This document shows positions 51,897 through 60,856 of a stretch of 60,856 nucleotides of DNA, piece by piece. The position numbers and the translations under genes are program-made. The notes under the pieces are model-generated. The model saw only the letters and a program-made list of their open reading frames with translations. It was not told where the DNA came from and made no database searches. How positions within the stretch are numbered: position 1 is the first letter of the stretch; the number at the start of each line of letters is the position of its first letter. Source of the DNA: Paracoccaceae bacterium (lineage in GTDB: Bacteria; Pseudomonadota; Alphaproteobacteria; Rhodobacterales; Rhodobacteraceae); assembly GCA_016778765.1 (NCBI GenBank), contig JADHOV010000015.1, positions 1 through 60,856 on the forward strand, given 5' to 3'.

Positions 51897-53756
51897 ATGG
51901 CGAGCACCACGCGAAAATTTGAAGCCGATACCGGAAAAATACTAAACATCGTTATAAACTCACTTTATTCCAACAAAGAAATCTTTTTGAGAGAGCTCCT
52001 CTCCAACGCTTCAGACGCCCTTCACAAGCGGCAATATCTAGGTCAGACGGATAGCAAATTGCTCAGCTCCGACGCGGCCGAGATTTCGATTGCATTGAAT
52101 AAAAAGCGCAAAACCATCGCGATCAGCGATAGCGGTATTGGCTTGGATCAGGAAGATTTGATCGAAGCTCTGGGCACAATCGCCCGATCTGGCACCAAAG
52201 CCTTTATCGAACAAATTGAACAGGCCGCGGAAAAAGATAAGGATGCAATAAGCCTTATCGGTCAATTTGGCGTTGGCTTTTACGCCTCATTCATGGTGGC
52301 CGATAAAGTGGAAGTGCACACATTAAAAGCAGGTCAGGATCAAGGGTATTCTTGGCAAAGCGACGGCCAATCCGGCTATGAAATCAACGCAAGCAGCGCC
52401 CGCGACACCGTTGGTACCACGGTTGTTTTGCATCTTAAAAAAGAGGCGAAAGAATTTCTGGAAGACATCCGAATCCAAACCCTCGTAAAGAAATACTCAG
52501 ATCATATCGCCTATCCAATCCGATTGGTGAAAGACGATCAAACCTCTGAAGTGATAAACTCAGTGGAGGCGCTTTGGACTAAACCTGTAAAAGACATCAC
52601 GCAAGAGCAGTATAATAATTTTTATCAAAACCATAGCGGCCAATATGACACGCCGTTTTTGACCCTGCATAACAAAGCCGAAGGCGCTGTGGAATTTACC
52701 AACCTGCTGTTTTTACCAAGCCAAAAGCCTTTCGATCTTTTTGACCCAGAACGCAAAACAAAAGTTCAGCTTTATGTAAACCGCGTGTTCATCACCGACG
52801 AATTGAAGGATCTAATTCCAGAATGGCTGCGCTTTGTGCGCGGCATCATTGATACGGTCAGCCTTGATCTAAATGTCAGTCGGGAAATGCTACAGCATAA
52901 TGCAACGCTGCTTAAAATTCGCAAAGCCGTGACCAAGCGCGTGCTGTCCGAATTGGCCAAAAAGGTTAAAAAGGATCCGCAATCCTATGAAGCGTTTTGG
53001 GCAAATTTCGGCCGCGTTTTGAAGGAAGGCATTTATGAGGATGCGGATAATCGCGACCGCATTTTGAAAATCTGCCGGTTTTATTCTTTACAGCAAGATA
53101 AGATGATTTCGCTTGAAGACTATATCGATGCGATGCCTCAGACCCAGAACGATATTTATTACCTAGCCTCCGACTCTGTTAAAGCCGCAAAGCGTAGCCC
53201 ACATATTGAAGGCTTTGCGGAAAAAGACATTGACGTTTTATTGATGACCGACCCGATTGATGAGTTCTGGATTTCAACAAGTCCGAAATATTCAGAAAAA
53301 TCTTTGGTCTCTATTGCACGCGAAAACGTCGACCTGTCCAAATTCGCCAAAGAGGGTGACGCGGATGAAGCCGAAGATCCAAATTCCGATATGTCTGATG
53401 TTATCGTAAAACTGAAAGCTGCATTGGGTGAAAAAGTGTCGGATATTCGGGTGTCCAGCACCTTGACCTCGAGCCCTGTGCGCTTGGTCGCCGCAGATGG
53501 AGGCCTTGATTTCAACCTCGAGCGCATCATGAAAGCGCAAAACCCGGATTATACGGGCAGCGCCAAAGTGTTGGAACTGAACGCAACGCATCCGATAATG
53601 CAAAAGCTAAAGGCACAGCCCGAAGAAACCGATCAGGGCCTAGATGCGCTGGCTTCAGTGTTGTTTCAACAAGCGCGCATTTTAGATGGTGAAATGCCCG
53701 AAGATCCCACATCGTTCATTCAAAATGTCAACCAGTTAATCGCCTCAGGGATATAA
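51897..53756 (+). CDS. htpG: Chaperone protein HtpG (Hsp90)
   Basis: 619 residues. GHKL ATPase domain with LYSNKEIFLRELLSNASDAL, the DSGIGL motif and GQFGVGFYASFMVA, then the middle domain with the catalytic-loop Arg (DLNVSREMLQ) and a C-terminal dimerisation domain. It folds and maintains client proteins as an ATP-driven dimer. It stands alone, convergent with the EamA transporter gene; an inverted repeat covers the junction. I found no clear heat-shock promoter in the 195 bp upstream. Confidence 0.95.
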   Translation: MASTTRKFEADTGKILNIVINSLYSNKEIFLRELLSNASDALHKRQYLGQTDSKLLSSDAAEISIALNKKRKTIAISDSGIGLDQEDLIEALGTIARSGTKAFIEQIEQAAEKDKDAISLIGQFGVGFYASFMVADKVEVHTLKAGQDQGYSWQSDGQSGYEINASSARDTVGTTVVLHLKKEAKEFLEDIRIQTLVKKYSDHIAYPIRLVKDDQTSEVINSVEALWTKPVKDITQEQYNNFYQNHSGQYDTPFLTLHNKAEGAVEFTNLLFLPSQKPFDLFDPERKTKVQLYVNRVFITDELKDLIPEWLRFVRGIIDTVSLDLNVSREMLQHNATLLKIRKAVTKRVLSELAKKVKKDPQSYEAFWANFGRVLKEGIYEDADNRDRILKICRFYSLQQDKMISLEDYIDAMPQTQNDIYYLASDSVKAAKRSPHIEGFAEKDIDVLLMTDPIDEFWISTSPKYSEKSLVSIARENVDLSKFAKEGDADEAEDPNSDMSDVIVKLKAALGEKVSDIRVSSTLTSSPVRLVAADGGLDFNLERIMKAQNPDYTGSAKVLELNATHPIMQKLKAQPEETDQGLDALASVLFQQARILDGEMPEDPTSFIQNVNQLIASGI

Positions 53757-53775
53757 AGCGCAACGGCCTATACTG

Positions 53776-54672
53776 TTATTTGCCTGCCCGCTCAAGGGCA
53801 GGCAAATCTGCTTGTCTGTAGAGAAAAAACCCCAAAGCCCCTACCACCAAAACACCACCAAACAAGGTCAGCGGGCTCGGCGTTTCTTTGATACCAAGCC
53901 AAACCCATAAAGGGCCCAAAACCGTTTCTAACAGCATAATCATGCTCACATTGGCTGCCGATGTCAGCCGCGATGCCTTTGACAGCAAGAAAAAAGAAAC
54001 GGGTAGAATAATCAATCCGGTGACCGATATATAGATTAGGCTCGCGCCTCTCACCTGCCAAGCCGCGGGCCAAAGATAAAAGGCGGTACACCCCGCGATC
54101 AGCGCGCCTAGACCAATCGCTAATTCAAATGGCACAGTTTTATTTTTCCGAATAATCACAAAATTAAAGGCCAGACTGACGGCAACCGCAAGCCCGCAAC
54201 ACGCCCCCAAAAGCGTTTCAAAATCAGTATTCATACCCCGTTCGATATCGCCAACAACCGACATAAGAATTCCAGAAAACACCAAGGCTATGGTTGCCCA
54301 AACGCGGCGATCCGCCAGTTCCCCCAACAGAAAATAACCTAGCAAAGCCGCAATAACCGGCACGGTAGCAACGGCCAACAAAACCACAGCCACGGGCGCA
54401 AGCGCGATTCCAAAGGCAAAGAATGAGGCATTTCCAATCTGGCAAATCACCAAAGACCAAAACCCAAAAGACGCAACGCGCGCGCGGTTCTCTTTTTCTT
54501 CCCTCGAGCGCGCGATCAACCCGATCGATAAAAACACCAATCCAGCCAAACATGCGCGCCACGCCAACATGGCTCCACCATCCAATCCGGACAGGCGCAT
54601 TAAAAGCGTATCGGGTGTTAATAACAAAGCCCCTGCCAGCGCCAGCATCAGCCCATTGCTTAAATTATTCAT
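53776..54672 (-). CDS. EamA/DMT-family transporter
   Basis: 298 residues with ten hydrophobic segments in two homologous halves of five, the EamA (DUF6) plan. Such carriers export or import small metabolites such as amino acids; nothing in the sequence gives the substrate. The gene ends 20 bp from htpG, and its last codons are part of an inverted repeat. Its start is about 210 bp from the next supported gene downstream on the plus map. Confidence 0.88.
   Translation of the reverse strand: MNNLSNGLMLALAGALLLTPDTLLMRLSGLDGGAMLAWRACLAGLVFLSIGLIARSREEKENRARVASFGFWSLVICQIGNASFFAFGIALAPVAVVLLAVATVPVIAALLGYFLLGELADRRVWATIALVFSGILMSVVGDIERGMNTDFETLLGACCGLAVAVSLAFNFVIIRKNKTVPFELAIGLGALIAGCTAFYLWPAAWQVRGASLIYISVTGLIILPVSFFLLSKASRLTSAANVSMIMLLETVLGPLWVWLGIKETPSPLTLFGGVLVVGALGFFLYRQADLPALERAGK
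53779..53806. repeat. Perfect 11-bp inverted repeat at the htpG/EamA junction
   Basis: TTTGCCTGCCC (53779-53789) and GGGCAGGCAAA (53796-53806) pair perfectly with a 6-nt loop. It lies inside the last codons of the EamA gene, 22 bp after the htpG stop. There is no T-run, but it would form a stable 3' stem in the htpG mRNA. Confidence 0.7.
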
Positions 54673-54886
54673 TCACCTGCCCTAATCTCAATGATCAACG
54701 AACCCTGAAACGGTTTATTGCTATCGTTTTGACTTGTTAGAAATCTCTGGTTTAATTTGCAGAAAGAAGCCCAGCCCATGCGCTGCGTTGTGCAGGCGTC
54801 CTTGTGGTTTTGGCATTGCAAAACATGCGCCCGCAACGGCAACGGCAAACCACCGGCTAAGGTTAAACCTTCACAAAACGCCCCGG

Positions 54887-55213
54887 TTAACCTTCACTTT
54901 CGAGAAAGGCGTTATAATCAATGCCAGGACCTGAAAAGCTTTGGAACTCATCTCCACTTGGATAAGAGGTTACAAAAGGCTTGATCACATCTGAAAAGCG
55001 ATTGTCAATGCGGTTGGATAAAACATCGGCAAGATCTTCAAGATCATCCCAAAACCCGATCAATGCATGTTCACCATCTCCAATATCATGCGCTGACAGG
55101 CGCACCGTATCGGGCAAAGGGTAATCTCGAAGATATATCGCAATGGCCGTATATAGCGCATCATGTGAGCCCGCTTTTGGCTTGAATTTGATGCAGTTCA
55201 TCATTTGCGCCAT
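54887..55213 (-). CDS. Small protein, possible dimeric alpha/beta-barrel (ABM-like)
   Basis: 108 residues starting MAQMMNCIKFKPKAGSHDAL; GGAG lies 9 nt before the ATG. The opening beta-strand plus 'KPKAGSHDAL' helix resembles antibiotic-biosynthesis monooxygenase (ABM) folds, and a later strand (HALIGFWDDLEDLAD) fits the same plan. This is a fold guess only, and no catalytic residues can be named. It is surrounded by non-coding DNA and probably monocistronic. Confidence 0.6.
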   Translation of the reverse strand: MAQMMNCIKFKPKAGSHDALYTAIAIYLRDYPLPDTVRLSAHDIGDGEHALIGFWDDLEDLADVLSNRIDNRFSDVIKPFVTSYPSGDEFQSFSGPGIDYNAFLESEG

Positions 55214-55586
55214 TCGAAATTCTCCCGAAATTTTTGATCAATATCGATAAGTCGACACGCTGTTTCCCGTCAGAGGAAAAACTATAGTAAAAAATATAAA
55301 AATTTCAAAGTAAAAGTTTCTAACAGCAGTGCCAGCAAAAGCTCTGTAATACACTGCCTAAAATTCCACGCGTTTCGTGACTCTAAGAAACGATATAAGC
55401 GCTTCACATAAACGCGCGTTATATTTTGATATAGTTTCTCACCCTGCTGGTTCGAATGGATAGGATGCTTGCAGCAAGGTCAACCCCCAGATGCGTGGCA
55501 AGCACGCGCCCTGCCGGTTAAATTTTTCAGACATCCAAAACCGCTATCACGCTCGATTTAAGCTTTAGCAGCATATATAGAGCTGA
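55214..55586. other. Intergenic region
   Basis: 373 bp with no supported gene. It is AT-rich near 55280-55320. It should contain the promoter of the minus-strand gene ending at 54887. No known RNA motif seen. Confidence 0.45.
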
Positions 55587-56651
55587 TCACCAAGGCAGTT
55601 TGGTATCCCATTTTATCGCCAAATCCGTAAAGCTTTTGACTGAGAGAGGATCCAGTGGAATGCCCTGCTCAATGCGCCCAGCCGCCCGCGCCCATTCGCG
55701 ATCACCCGGCGCCATAACGCTGGCCCCCTTTCGCGCCTTTGACCCGCGCAAAAGCTTTAAATACCGAAGCATTCCAGCGCGGACCACCTCTCCTATTGCA
55801 AAGGCATTGGGATCTATCACGATCACAAAAGCGCCCATACCCCGCGGCGTTGTTAAATCAGGGCCCGCCATAGGGGCGATATCGGGGCTCAACTTCATAC
55901 CCGTCAACACCGCTGAAAAGATTTCGGCTAAGCCGCCCAGCGCAGCCCCTTTAAAGCCAAAATCAGCCCCCCCTATCGGAGTCAGCATTTCGGCAATATT
56001 CGGATCCACAGTATCTATGCCTTGCGGATCAGATGCCGCGCCCTGCGGTAAATCCTGTTGCAACGATTGGTGTAATTGAACCCGATTATAAGGAACAGAG
56101 CTGGTCGCCATATCCAACAGCCACGGGTTTAGCTCGGCCGTCGGCACCGCGACTGAAATCGGGTTGGTGCCATGAAAGCGCTGAGCGCCATCAAATAATC
56201 GTACGAAACTATCAGAATTCCCAAACACAATCCCGATCATATTTTTATCCGCTGCCGCTTTAGAAAAAGCACCGGCTGGTCCGAAATGCGAGGTGTTTTG
56301 AATGCCGATCGCTGCAATCCCAGATGTCTGCGCAAGATCCACAGCATGATCAATCGCGGCAAATGTGGCCACCGCCCCATGCCCATTATCAGCATTCAGC
56401 AGCGCCGTGCCACTGCGCGTTTGATCCAGCACAATCTTGGGCGCAACGTTCAATCGCCCCCCCTGAAACGCCTGCGCATAATGCCCCAGCAAACGCACGC
56501 CATGGCTGTCGATACCGTGCACAGAGCCATGCATCATTGCGCGCGTCGCCGCCAGCGCGCTTGGCTGATCTGCCCCAGCTTTTTCTAAAATAAAGCGGCA
56601 AAAATCGCTAAGGCGGGCGCAGTCAGCAAGACGCGTTTCATTGGTCAGCAT
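55587..56651 (-). CDS. Malate/lactate dehydrogenase family oxidoreductase (Ldh2/YlbC type)
   Basis: 354 residues from the ATG at 56651. The family marker HGIDSHGVRLL contains the catalytic His, and NTSHFGPAGAF and FHGTNPISVAVP bind NAD(P)H. These enzymes reduce alpha-keto acids such as pyruvate, oxaloacetate, ureidoglycolate or 2,3-diketogulonate, and the substrate cannot be told here. Monocistronic, about 245 bp from thiQ and 370 bp from its other neighbour. Confidence 0.88.
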   Translation of the reverse strand: MLTNETRLADCARLSDFCRFILEKAGADQPSALAATRAMMHGSVHGIDSHGVRLLGHYAQAFQGGRLNVAPKIVLDQTRSGTALLNADNGHGAVATFAAIDHAVDLAQTSGIAAIGIQNTSHFGPAGAFSKAAADKNMIGIVFGNSDSFVRLFDGAQRFHGTNPISVAVPTAELNPWLLDMATSSVPYNRVQLHQSLQQDLPQGAASDPQGIDTVDPNIAEMLTPIGGADFGFKGAALGGLAEIFSAVLTGMKLSPDIAPMAGPDLTTPRGMGAFVIVIDPNAFAIGEVVRAGMLRYLKLLRGSKARKGASVMAPGDREWARAAGRIEQGIPLDPLSVKSFTDLAIKWDTKLPW

Positions 56652-56895
56652 AATAAGTTCCCTATTCAAAACGATGGGCGGTTTGAACCAACTCCAGCCT
56701 AGGCTTTGCCCAGCCTAATCTATTGACCAGATCAAATCCAACAAGCCCTAACTTTAAACCACTAGAGTAAAACCGCGCGTTCTAAAAGCTTGCTTAAAAG
56801 GATGATCGATATGTTTTGTGGCGGCCAAAGACCAAAATAATCGTCAGCTTTTACACTATATAGAATAGGGCAGGATCCGCTAAGCTTTGTTTTTA

Positions 56896-57594
56896 TCACT
56901 CTAACCCAAGATAAGCGGCCAAGGCTTGCGGTGGGCTTGCCATCACTTGCTGCGTCGCTTGGGGTGGGCTGAGCACTTGATCGCTTAGCAGCAATGTCTC
57001 ATCAGCGATCCGCAGCGCGTCGTTGGGATCATGCGTCACCATCAGCACCGTAGCCTGCCGCTCTTGCGCCAGCGTTTGCAGCAAATCCAGCATCTCATTT
57101 TTCAAAGCAGGCCCCAATGCGGTGAAGGGCTCATCCAATAAAAGGATTGGTTTATCTTGCAAAAGCACCCGCGCCAGTGCCACGCGGCTTTGCTGCCCTC
57201 CTGATAATTCACCGGGCTTATGGGCTTCAAAGCCACTCAATCCCACGCGTGACAACGCAGCCTTCACCTGGTCTTGTTGGATCGATGACAGATATCGGCG
57301 CTGGGTCAGCGCCAAAGCCACGTTCCGTTCCGCGCTAAGATGCGGAAATAAATTATTGTCTTGAAACAGCATCGCCATAGGCCGCTGTGCCGGCCGCAGC
57401 CCGGTGATATTCTGCCCGTTCCAGAGCACGGTGCCAGAAGACACTGGCAAAAACCCCGCAAGCGCGGCCAAAAAAGTAGATTTTCCAGCGCCTGATGGGC
57501 CCATAATGGCATAAATTTTTGAATCCAAACCACGCAAAGAGGCGGTCAGCTGGAAACTGCCTTGACGGATTCTTAAGTTTTGCAAATCAAGCAT
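56896..57594 (-). CDS. thiQ: Thiamine ABC transporter ATP-binding protein
   Basis: 232 residues: Walker A GPSGAGKS (32-39), signature LSGGQ (130-134) and Walker B LLLDEP (151-156), in the order of ThiQ. It powers uptake of thiamine or its phosphates. Its start lies within the last 8 bp of thiP. The identification rests on thiP, thiB and the TPP riboswitch upstream. Confidence 0.93.
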   Translation of the reverse strand: MLDLQNLRIRQGSFQLTASLRGLDSKIYAIMGPSGAGKSTFLAALAGFLPVSSGTVLWNGQNITGLRPAQRPMAMLFQDNNLFPHLSAERNVALALTQRRYLSSIQQDQVKAALSRVGLSGFEAHKPGELSGGQQSRVALARVLLQDKPILLLDEPFTALGPALKNEMLDLLQTLAQERQATVLMVTHDPNDALRIADETLLLSDQVLSPPQATQQVMASPPQALAAYLGLE

Positions 57595-59095
57595 TACGAC
57601 GCCCTAAAAAGTCAAATATCCAGAAAAATCCAAAACTTAATATCAAAAGAAGGCTGGCGCAGCCCGCGGCTTGCTCCATACGGTACGACCCCATCAATTG
57701 ATACAGCTTTAGCGGCAAGGTCGCGCGCTCGGCATCGCCAAACAGCGCGATAACGCCCAGATCGCCCATCGAAAGCGCCGCGGTCAATCCCGCGGCGAAT
57801 CCGAATGGGCGCCGTAATCTAGGCCAAACCACCCAGCGCAACCACCCCAATCTAGACAGCCCCAAAGAAGCCGATAACCAGCGGAAATTGGCGTCCACCT
57901 GGCTCATTTCCGGGCGTAAAATACGCACTGCAAAGGGCAATGACATCAGAGCATTCACACATAGCGTTACCCAAAGACTTATCTCAAACGGGTTCACATA
58001 AGGCCTGGCAATCAAAAACAAACCGGTTCCCAGGACAAGCGGCGATACCGTAATGCCCAAAGTTGCGATGGCTTCACCACTGCGGCTCAGCAAACTAAGC
58101 GACAGTAACATGCACAGCGCTGTGGCCCCCAAAGCAATCAAAACCGAGCGCAGCGCCGCCATCCAAACCGGAGCCGGCAAGCTGGTTACACTGCCAAGCC
58201 CATTGCCCAAGACCAATAGCAAAGGCAGGCCTAAAAATAGCAGGGCCGCGCCAATCACCACTCCATCTAGATATTTTTGCAAGGTAGAGTGGCGGCCCAG
58301 CGCAATTGGACGATCAAGCCCAATGCCCAGCTGATGCCCCCAGGCAAAGCCCAGCGCGAAAACGGCAGCCAATGCAGACAACCCCAATTGCACCAGCCCC
58401 AACAGAGCGGCTTTTGCGAAATCAAAGTCAAATCGAAAAGCTTGATAAATCGCCAATTCCAGCGTCGTTGATTTGGGCCCCCCTCCCAAAGCCAGCGCCA
58501 CAGTAAAACTCGATAAACAAATCACAAAGATGACCACCGCAGCCGAGGGCAAAACCGTCATCAGCATCGGAAACTCAATCAAACGAAACCGCGCAAAACC
58601 GCGAAGATCCAAGCTCTGCCCCAGCCGCAAGCGCTCTTTGGGGATTGTTGCCCAGCCCAATAAAATCATCCGTGTGGCAAGGGGCAAATTAAAAAACACA
58701 TGCGCCAACAGCACGCCCTGCAGCCCATAGATCGAAAAGCTGCCAAAGCCCAAGCTGCGCAACCCCGTATTGAGCCAACCATTTTGACCGAAAACCGCAA
58801 TCAAACCAAGAATGGCGACAATAACGGGCAAAATAAAAGGCGCGCCCATCAGCCTAATCACCGCAGCACGACCCCAAAACTGCGCGCGCGCAAGCGCTCG
58901 TGCCAGCGGAACCGCTGATAAAGTGGACAAGAGCGCCGAAAGCGCAGCCTGTAAAATGGTAAAGCGCAAAGCTGACCAATCTGCAGGCCCCAAGCTGGTA
59001 GGCCCATCCGCCTGACGCCAAACCGCCCAAAGCGGTAGAAGTACAAAGCTACAAATCAGCGCCCCAGTGCTTATTTGGACAATGCGCGGCGCCAT
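57587..59095 (-). CDS. thiP: Thiamine ABC transporter permease
   Basis: 502 residues, about 12 hydrophobic segments in two halves, each with a permease EAA-like loop (the second around LSASLGLSRLGWLRWVVWPRLRRPF). The duplicated permease is typical of ThiP, FbpB and related iron/thiamine uptake systems. The start overlaps the thiB stop by 25 bp, and its end overlaps thiQ by 8 bp. Confidence 0.92.
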   Translation of the reverse strand: MAPRIVQISTGALICSFVLLPLWAVWRQADGPTSLGPADWSALRFTILQAALSALLSTLSAVPLARALARAQFWGRAAVIRLMGAPFILPVIVAILGLIAVFGQNGWLNTGLRSLGFGSFSIYGLQGVLLAHVFFNLPLATRMILLGWATIPKERLRLGQSLDLRGFARFRLIEFPMLMTVLPSAAVVIFVICLSSFTVALALGGGPKSTTLELAIYQAFRFDFDFAKAALLGLVQLGLSALAAVFALGFAWGHQLGIGLDRPIALGRHSTLQKYLDGVVIGAALLFLGLPLLLVLGNGLGSVTSLPAPVWMAALRSVLIALGATALCMLLSLSLLSRSGEAIATLGITVSPLVLGTGLFLIARPYVNPFEISLWVTLCVNALMSLPFAVRILRPEMSQVDANFRWLSASLGLSRLGWLRWVVWPRLRRPFGFAAGLTAALSMGDLGVIALFGDAERATLPLKLYQLMGSYRMEQAAGCASLLLILSFGFFWIFDFLGRRNA

Positions 59096-60051
59096 TCCTC
59101 AATCGTCTCTTTGCGCAGGTTTGCGGCTTCTTCTTCAGAATAGAACAACACTTTTTCAGGCAAAGGCAAGTCTTGGAACGCTTGCGGCCACTGCGATTTT
59201 GGCAGGGCTGCAGGCAAAGACCAATTGCCCTCTGGAATTATGTTTTGGAATTGATCCGTCATGATGAAAGCCAAAAACGCATCCGCCAAATCGGGCACAT
59301 CTGTGGATGCTATTTTCGCCGCTAACTCGACCATGAAATAATGCCCTTCGGGAAATATCGCTGCCTTTTTGGTAAGATCGTTTTCTGCCACAATATGATA
59401 GGCCGGTGAGGTCGTGTAAGAGAGCACCATATCGGCTTCGCCATCTGAAAACAGCCCATAGGATTCTGACCAGCCTTTGGTGACGGTTAGAATTTTCGGC
59501 GCAAGCTTTTGCCAAACTGCTTCTGCTTGCTCACCATAGACCGCCTTCACCCAGAGCACCAAGGCCAAGCCCGAGATTGAGCTGCGCGGATCTTGGATCA
59601 CCAAGCTCAAGTCTGTGCCAGAATTCACCAAAGCATCAAAAGACGCGGGCGGGTTGGCCACTTTTTCAGTATTGTAGATAAACGCAGTATGGCCATAGTT
59701 GAACGGCAGGAATATTTCATCGCTCCACTCTATCGGCAATGTAAGCTGCGCATTGTCTTGGCCATGGGCCGCGAACAAACCCGTTTCGCGCGCTTTTTTT
59801 GTAATGTCTGTGTTCAGACCGATCACGGCATCTGCCTCGGTGCGTTCACCCTCCAGAATGATCCGTGACATGACATCACCCGTTTTAAACTGCAAGTCAC
59901 AGCTGCAGCTTTCCTCAAAAGCGGCCTCAATCGCGGGTCCTGGCCCCCATTCTGACGCAAAATAATCTGGGGCATAAATTGTAAGTATCGGAGTCTGCGC
60001 CAACGTCATGCTGGCAGTGAACAGACCCGCTGCGAATGTGAAGTATTTCAT
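59071..60051 (-). CDS. thiB: Thiamine substrate-binding protein
   Basis: 326 residues with a signal peptide (MKYFTFAAGLFTASMTLAQ, likely cut after Ala18-Gln19). It begins the mature chain with TPILTIYAPDYFASEWGPGP, the start of the TbpA/ThiB family. It binds thiamine, TMP or TPP in the periplasm. GGAGAG 3 nt before the ATG is its ribosome binding site, and a TPP riboswitch controls it. Confidence 0.93.
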   Translation of the reverse strand: MKYFTFAAGLFTASMTLAQTPILTIYAPDYFASEWGPGPAIEAAFEESCSCDLQFKTGDVMSRIILEGERTEADAVIGLNTDITKKARETGLFAAHGQDNAQLTLPIEWSDEIFLPFNYGHTAFIYNTEKVANPPASFDALVNSGTDLSLVIQDPRSSISGLALVLWVKAVYGEQAEAVWQKLAPKILTVTKGWSESYGLFSDGEADMVLSYTTSPAYHIVAENDLTKKAAIFPEGHYFMVELAAKIASTDVPDLADAFLAFIMTDQFQNIIPEGNWSLPAALPKSQWPQAFQDLPLPEKVLFYSEEEAANLRKETIEEWRRALSK

Positions 60052-60097
60052 GTTCTCTCCATATTTGCGACGGGCGGAGAGCGTGTAGCATGAAGCT

Positions 60098-60184
60098 TAC
60101 CTTTCCTCCGCCGGTCTTAACCGGTTCAGGTTCGACGGGTTCGCAAAATGCGTCTCAGCCAACAAGGCGCCCCGAGGTGAGGTC
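60098..60184 (-). ncRNA. TPP riboswitch (THI-box) upstream of thiB
   Basis: On the minus strand the conserved THI-box segments appear in order: GGGGCGCC, then GGCTGAGA, a variable arm, AACCCGTCGAACCTGA, CCGGTTAAGACCGG and GGCGGAGGAAAGG. Terminal P1 pairs 60184-60178 with 60104-60098 (six of seven pairs). Downstream, CTCTCCGCC (60081-60073) can pair either with the aptamer's GGCGGAG (60112-60106) or with the thiB ribosome binding site GGAGAG (60060-60055), a translational switch. Confidence 0.95.
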
Positions 60185-60372
60185 GTGAATAAAGTTTTCA
60201 CAACACGGTGGCAACCCCTAAAGATGTCAAACCGTCGCAACAACCTGCCCACCCGCCTACAGGCTTGAACCGCTTGCGCTGCTATCAAAGCCTCAACGCC
60301 AAAAAGAATAACATAGGCATTTTACGGTCAGCTGAGGATCCGATCGCGCGCATATTCATGTCGGGTGACGCT

Positions 60373-60774
60373 ATGGTGTCATTTATAAAACGTAGCGGTA
60401 ATCTTCAAAATATTGCGCTTTTTACTGCGCTGTGCATTGCAGTTGTGATCGCGGCCACGACCCTAACACCTTGGGCCGGCAAACTTGCCCCTCAGGGTGC
60501 CGATAAGCTGCTTCATACCGCAGGCTTTGCCTTGCTGGTAATGCCTATGCTGATGGTGCGGCTGAAAACCGGCCTCGTGATCGCACCCCTCGCACTGCTT
60601 TTTGGCGGCGCTATCGAACACATCCAACCCTATGTAAACCGGTTTGGCGATTTCTCTGATTTTTGGGCGAATTTTGTGGGTGTTCTAATAGGTGTGACTT
60701 TGGCGATACTTCTAAACCCGTTCATCAAACAATATGCGGCGCGTAACAAAAGTGCGCCAGAGCCAAAGAAATAA
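60373..60774 (+). CDS. VanZ-like small membrane protein
   Basis: 133 residues from the ATG at 60373 (a start at 60358 is possible). Three to four membrane helices. The GADKLLHTAGFALLVMP segment and the GDFSDFWANFVGVLIG end are the VanZ family pattern. Function in proteobacteria unknown. It is divergent from the thiBPQ operon. Confidence 0.75.
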   Translation: MVSFIKRSGNLQNIALFTALCIAVVIAATTLTPWAGKLAPQGADKLLHTAGFALLVMPMLMVRLKTGLVIAPLALLFGGAIEHIQPYVNRFGDFSDFWANFVGVLIGVTLAILLNPFIKQYAARNKSAPEPKK

Positions 60775-60837
60775 GTCTAGGAAACCTCTTCATATTTACC
60801 CATGATGTGGAAAATTATAAAACGTTCTTGTAAATAA

Positions 60838-60856
60838 TGGTGACCCCGACAGGATT
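60838..60856 (-). tRNA. 3' end of a tRNA gene (partial)
   Basis: On the minus strand the last bases of the window read AATCCTGTCGGGGTCACCA: end of the T-loop, T-stem CCTGT, acceptor strand CGGGGTC, discriminator A and encoded CCA. The matching 5' acceptor would be GACCCCG. The anticodon lies beyond the edge, so identity is unknown; arginine is one possibility. Confidence 0.75.

Overview
The window looks like a chromosomal segment of a marine alphaproteobacterium of the order Rhodobacterales (roseobacter group). Support comes from the conserved chvI-chvG-hprK-rapZ-ptsM-ptsH block, an F0 ATP synthase operon with paired b and b' subunits, a CcrM-type methyltransferase, the mutY-dciA-dsbA order, and a taurine/sulfite gene set typical of roseobacters. 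GC content looks moderate and codon use fairly even. I see no transposase, integrase, phage gene or CRISPR array. A low-GC pelagic lineage such as the RCA/Planktomarina group would fit, but that is inference.

Layout. 1-136: start of tuf (EF-Tu) running off the left edge. 383-1768: a stand-alone cytochrome P450. 2387-7777: ChvG/ChvI two-component system, the truncated regulatory PTS (HprK, RapZ, EIIA, HPr) and an acyltransferase. 7805-12611 (minus strand): 3-hydroxybutyryl-CoA dehydrogenase, EtfA/EtfB, a cobalamin adenosyltransferase, a small HIG1-type membrane protein and an SDR. 12783-16352: parC and a convergent glycerate kinase. 16572-30164: a long sulfonate block (tpa, tauR, xsc, ackA, pta, a citrate synthase, tauE, soeABC). 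Its genes can convert taurine to sulfoacetaldehyde, then to acetyl phosphate plus sulfite. Acetyl phosphate can go to acetyl-CoA/citrate or acetate, and sulfite can be exported (TauE) or oxidised to sulfate (SoeABC). Paired direct repeats with identical 23-bp offset lie about 120 nt before both tpa and xsc, and a single copy overlaps the tauR start codon.

30602-33204 (minus): F0 ATP synthase genes atpI-B-E-F'-F. 33432-40667: an ArsR regulator, then the ffh / GNAT / chorismate mutase / rpsP / small ORF / rimM / trmD / cysK-like / rplS / rpmE translation block, with a hairpin-rich leader before ffh and a 45-residue membrane peptide gene before rimM. 40886-43048: a divergent WaaA-like gene and lpxK. 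43052-45396 (minus): CaiB-type CoA transferase, a DsbA-like protein and DciA. 45460-47681: mutY and an AlkB-type alkane monooxygenase. 47781-49615 (minus): ccrM and rnhB. 49966-53756: a short zinc-ribbon protein, a receiver-less sigma-54 activator and htpG. 53776-56651 (minus): an EamA transporter, a small unknown protein and an Ldh2-type dehydrogenase. 56896-60184 (minus): thiamine ABC transporter thiBPQ preceded by a TPP riboswitch with a readable translational expression platform. A VanZ-like gene and the 3' end of a tRNA close the window.
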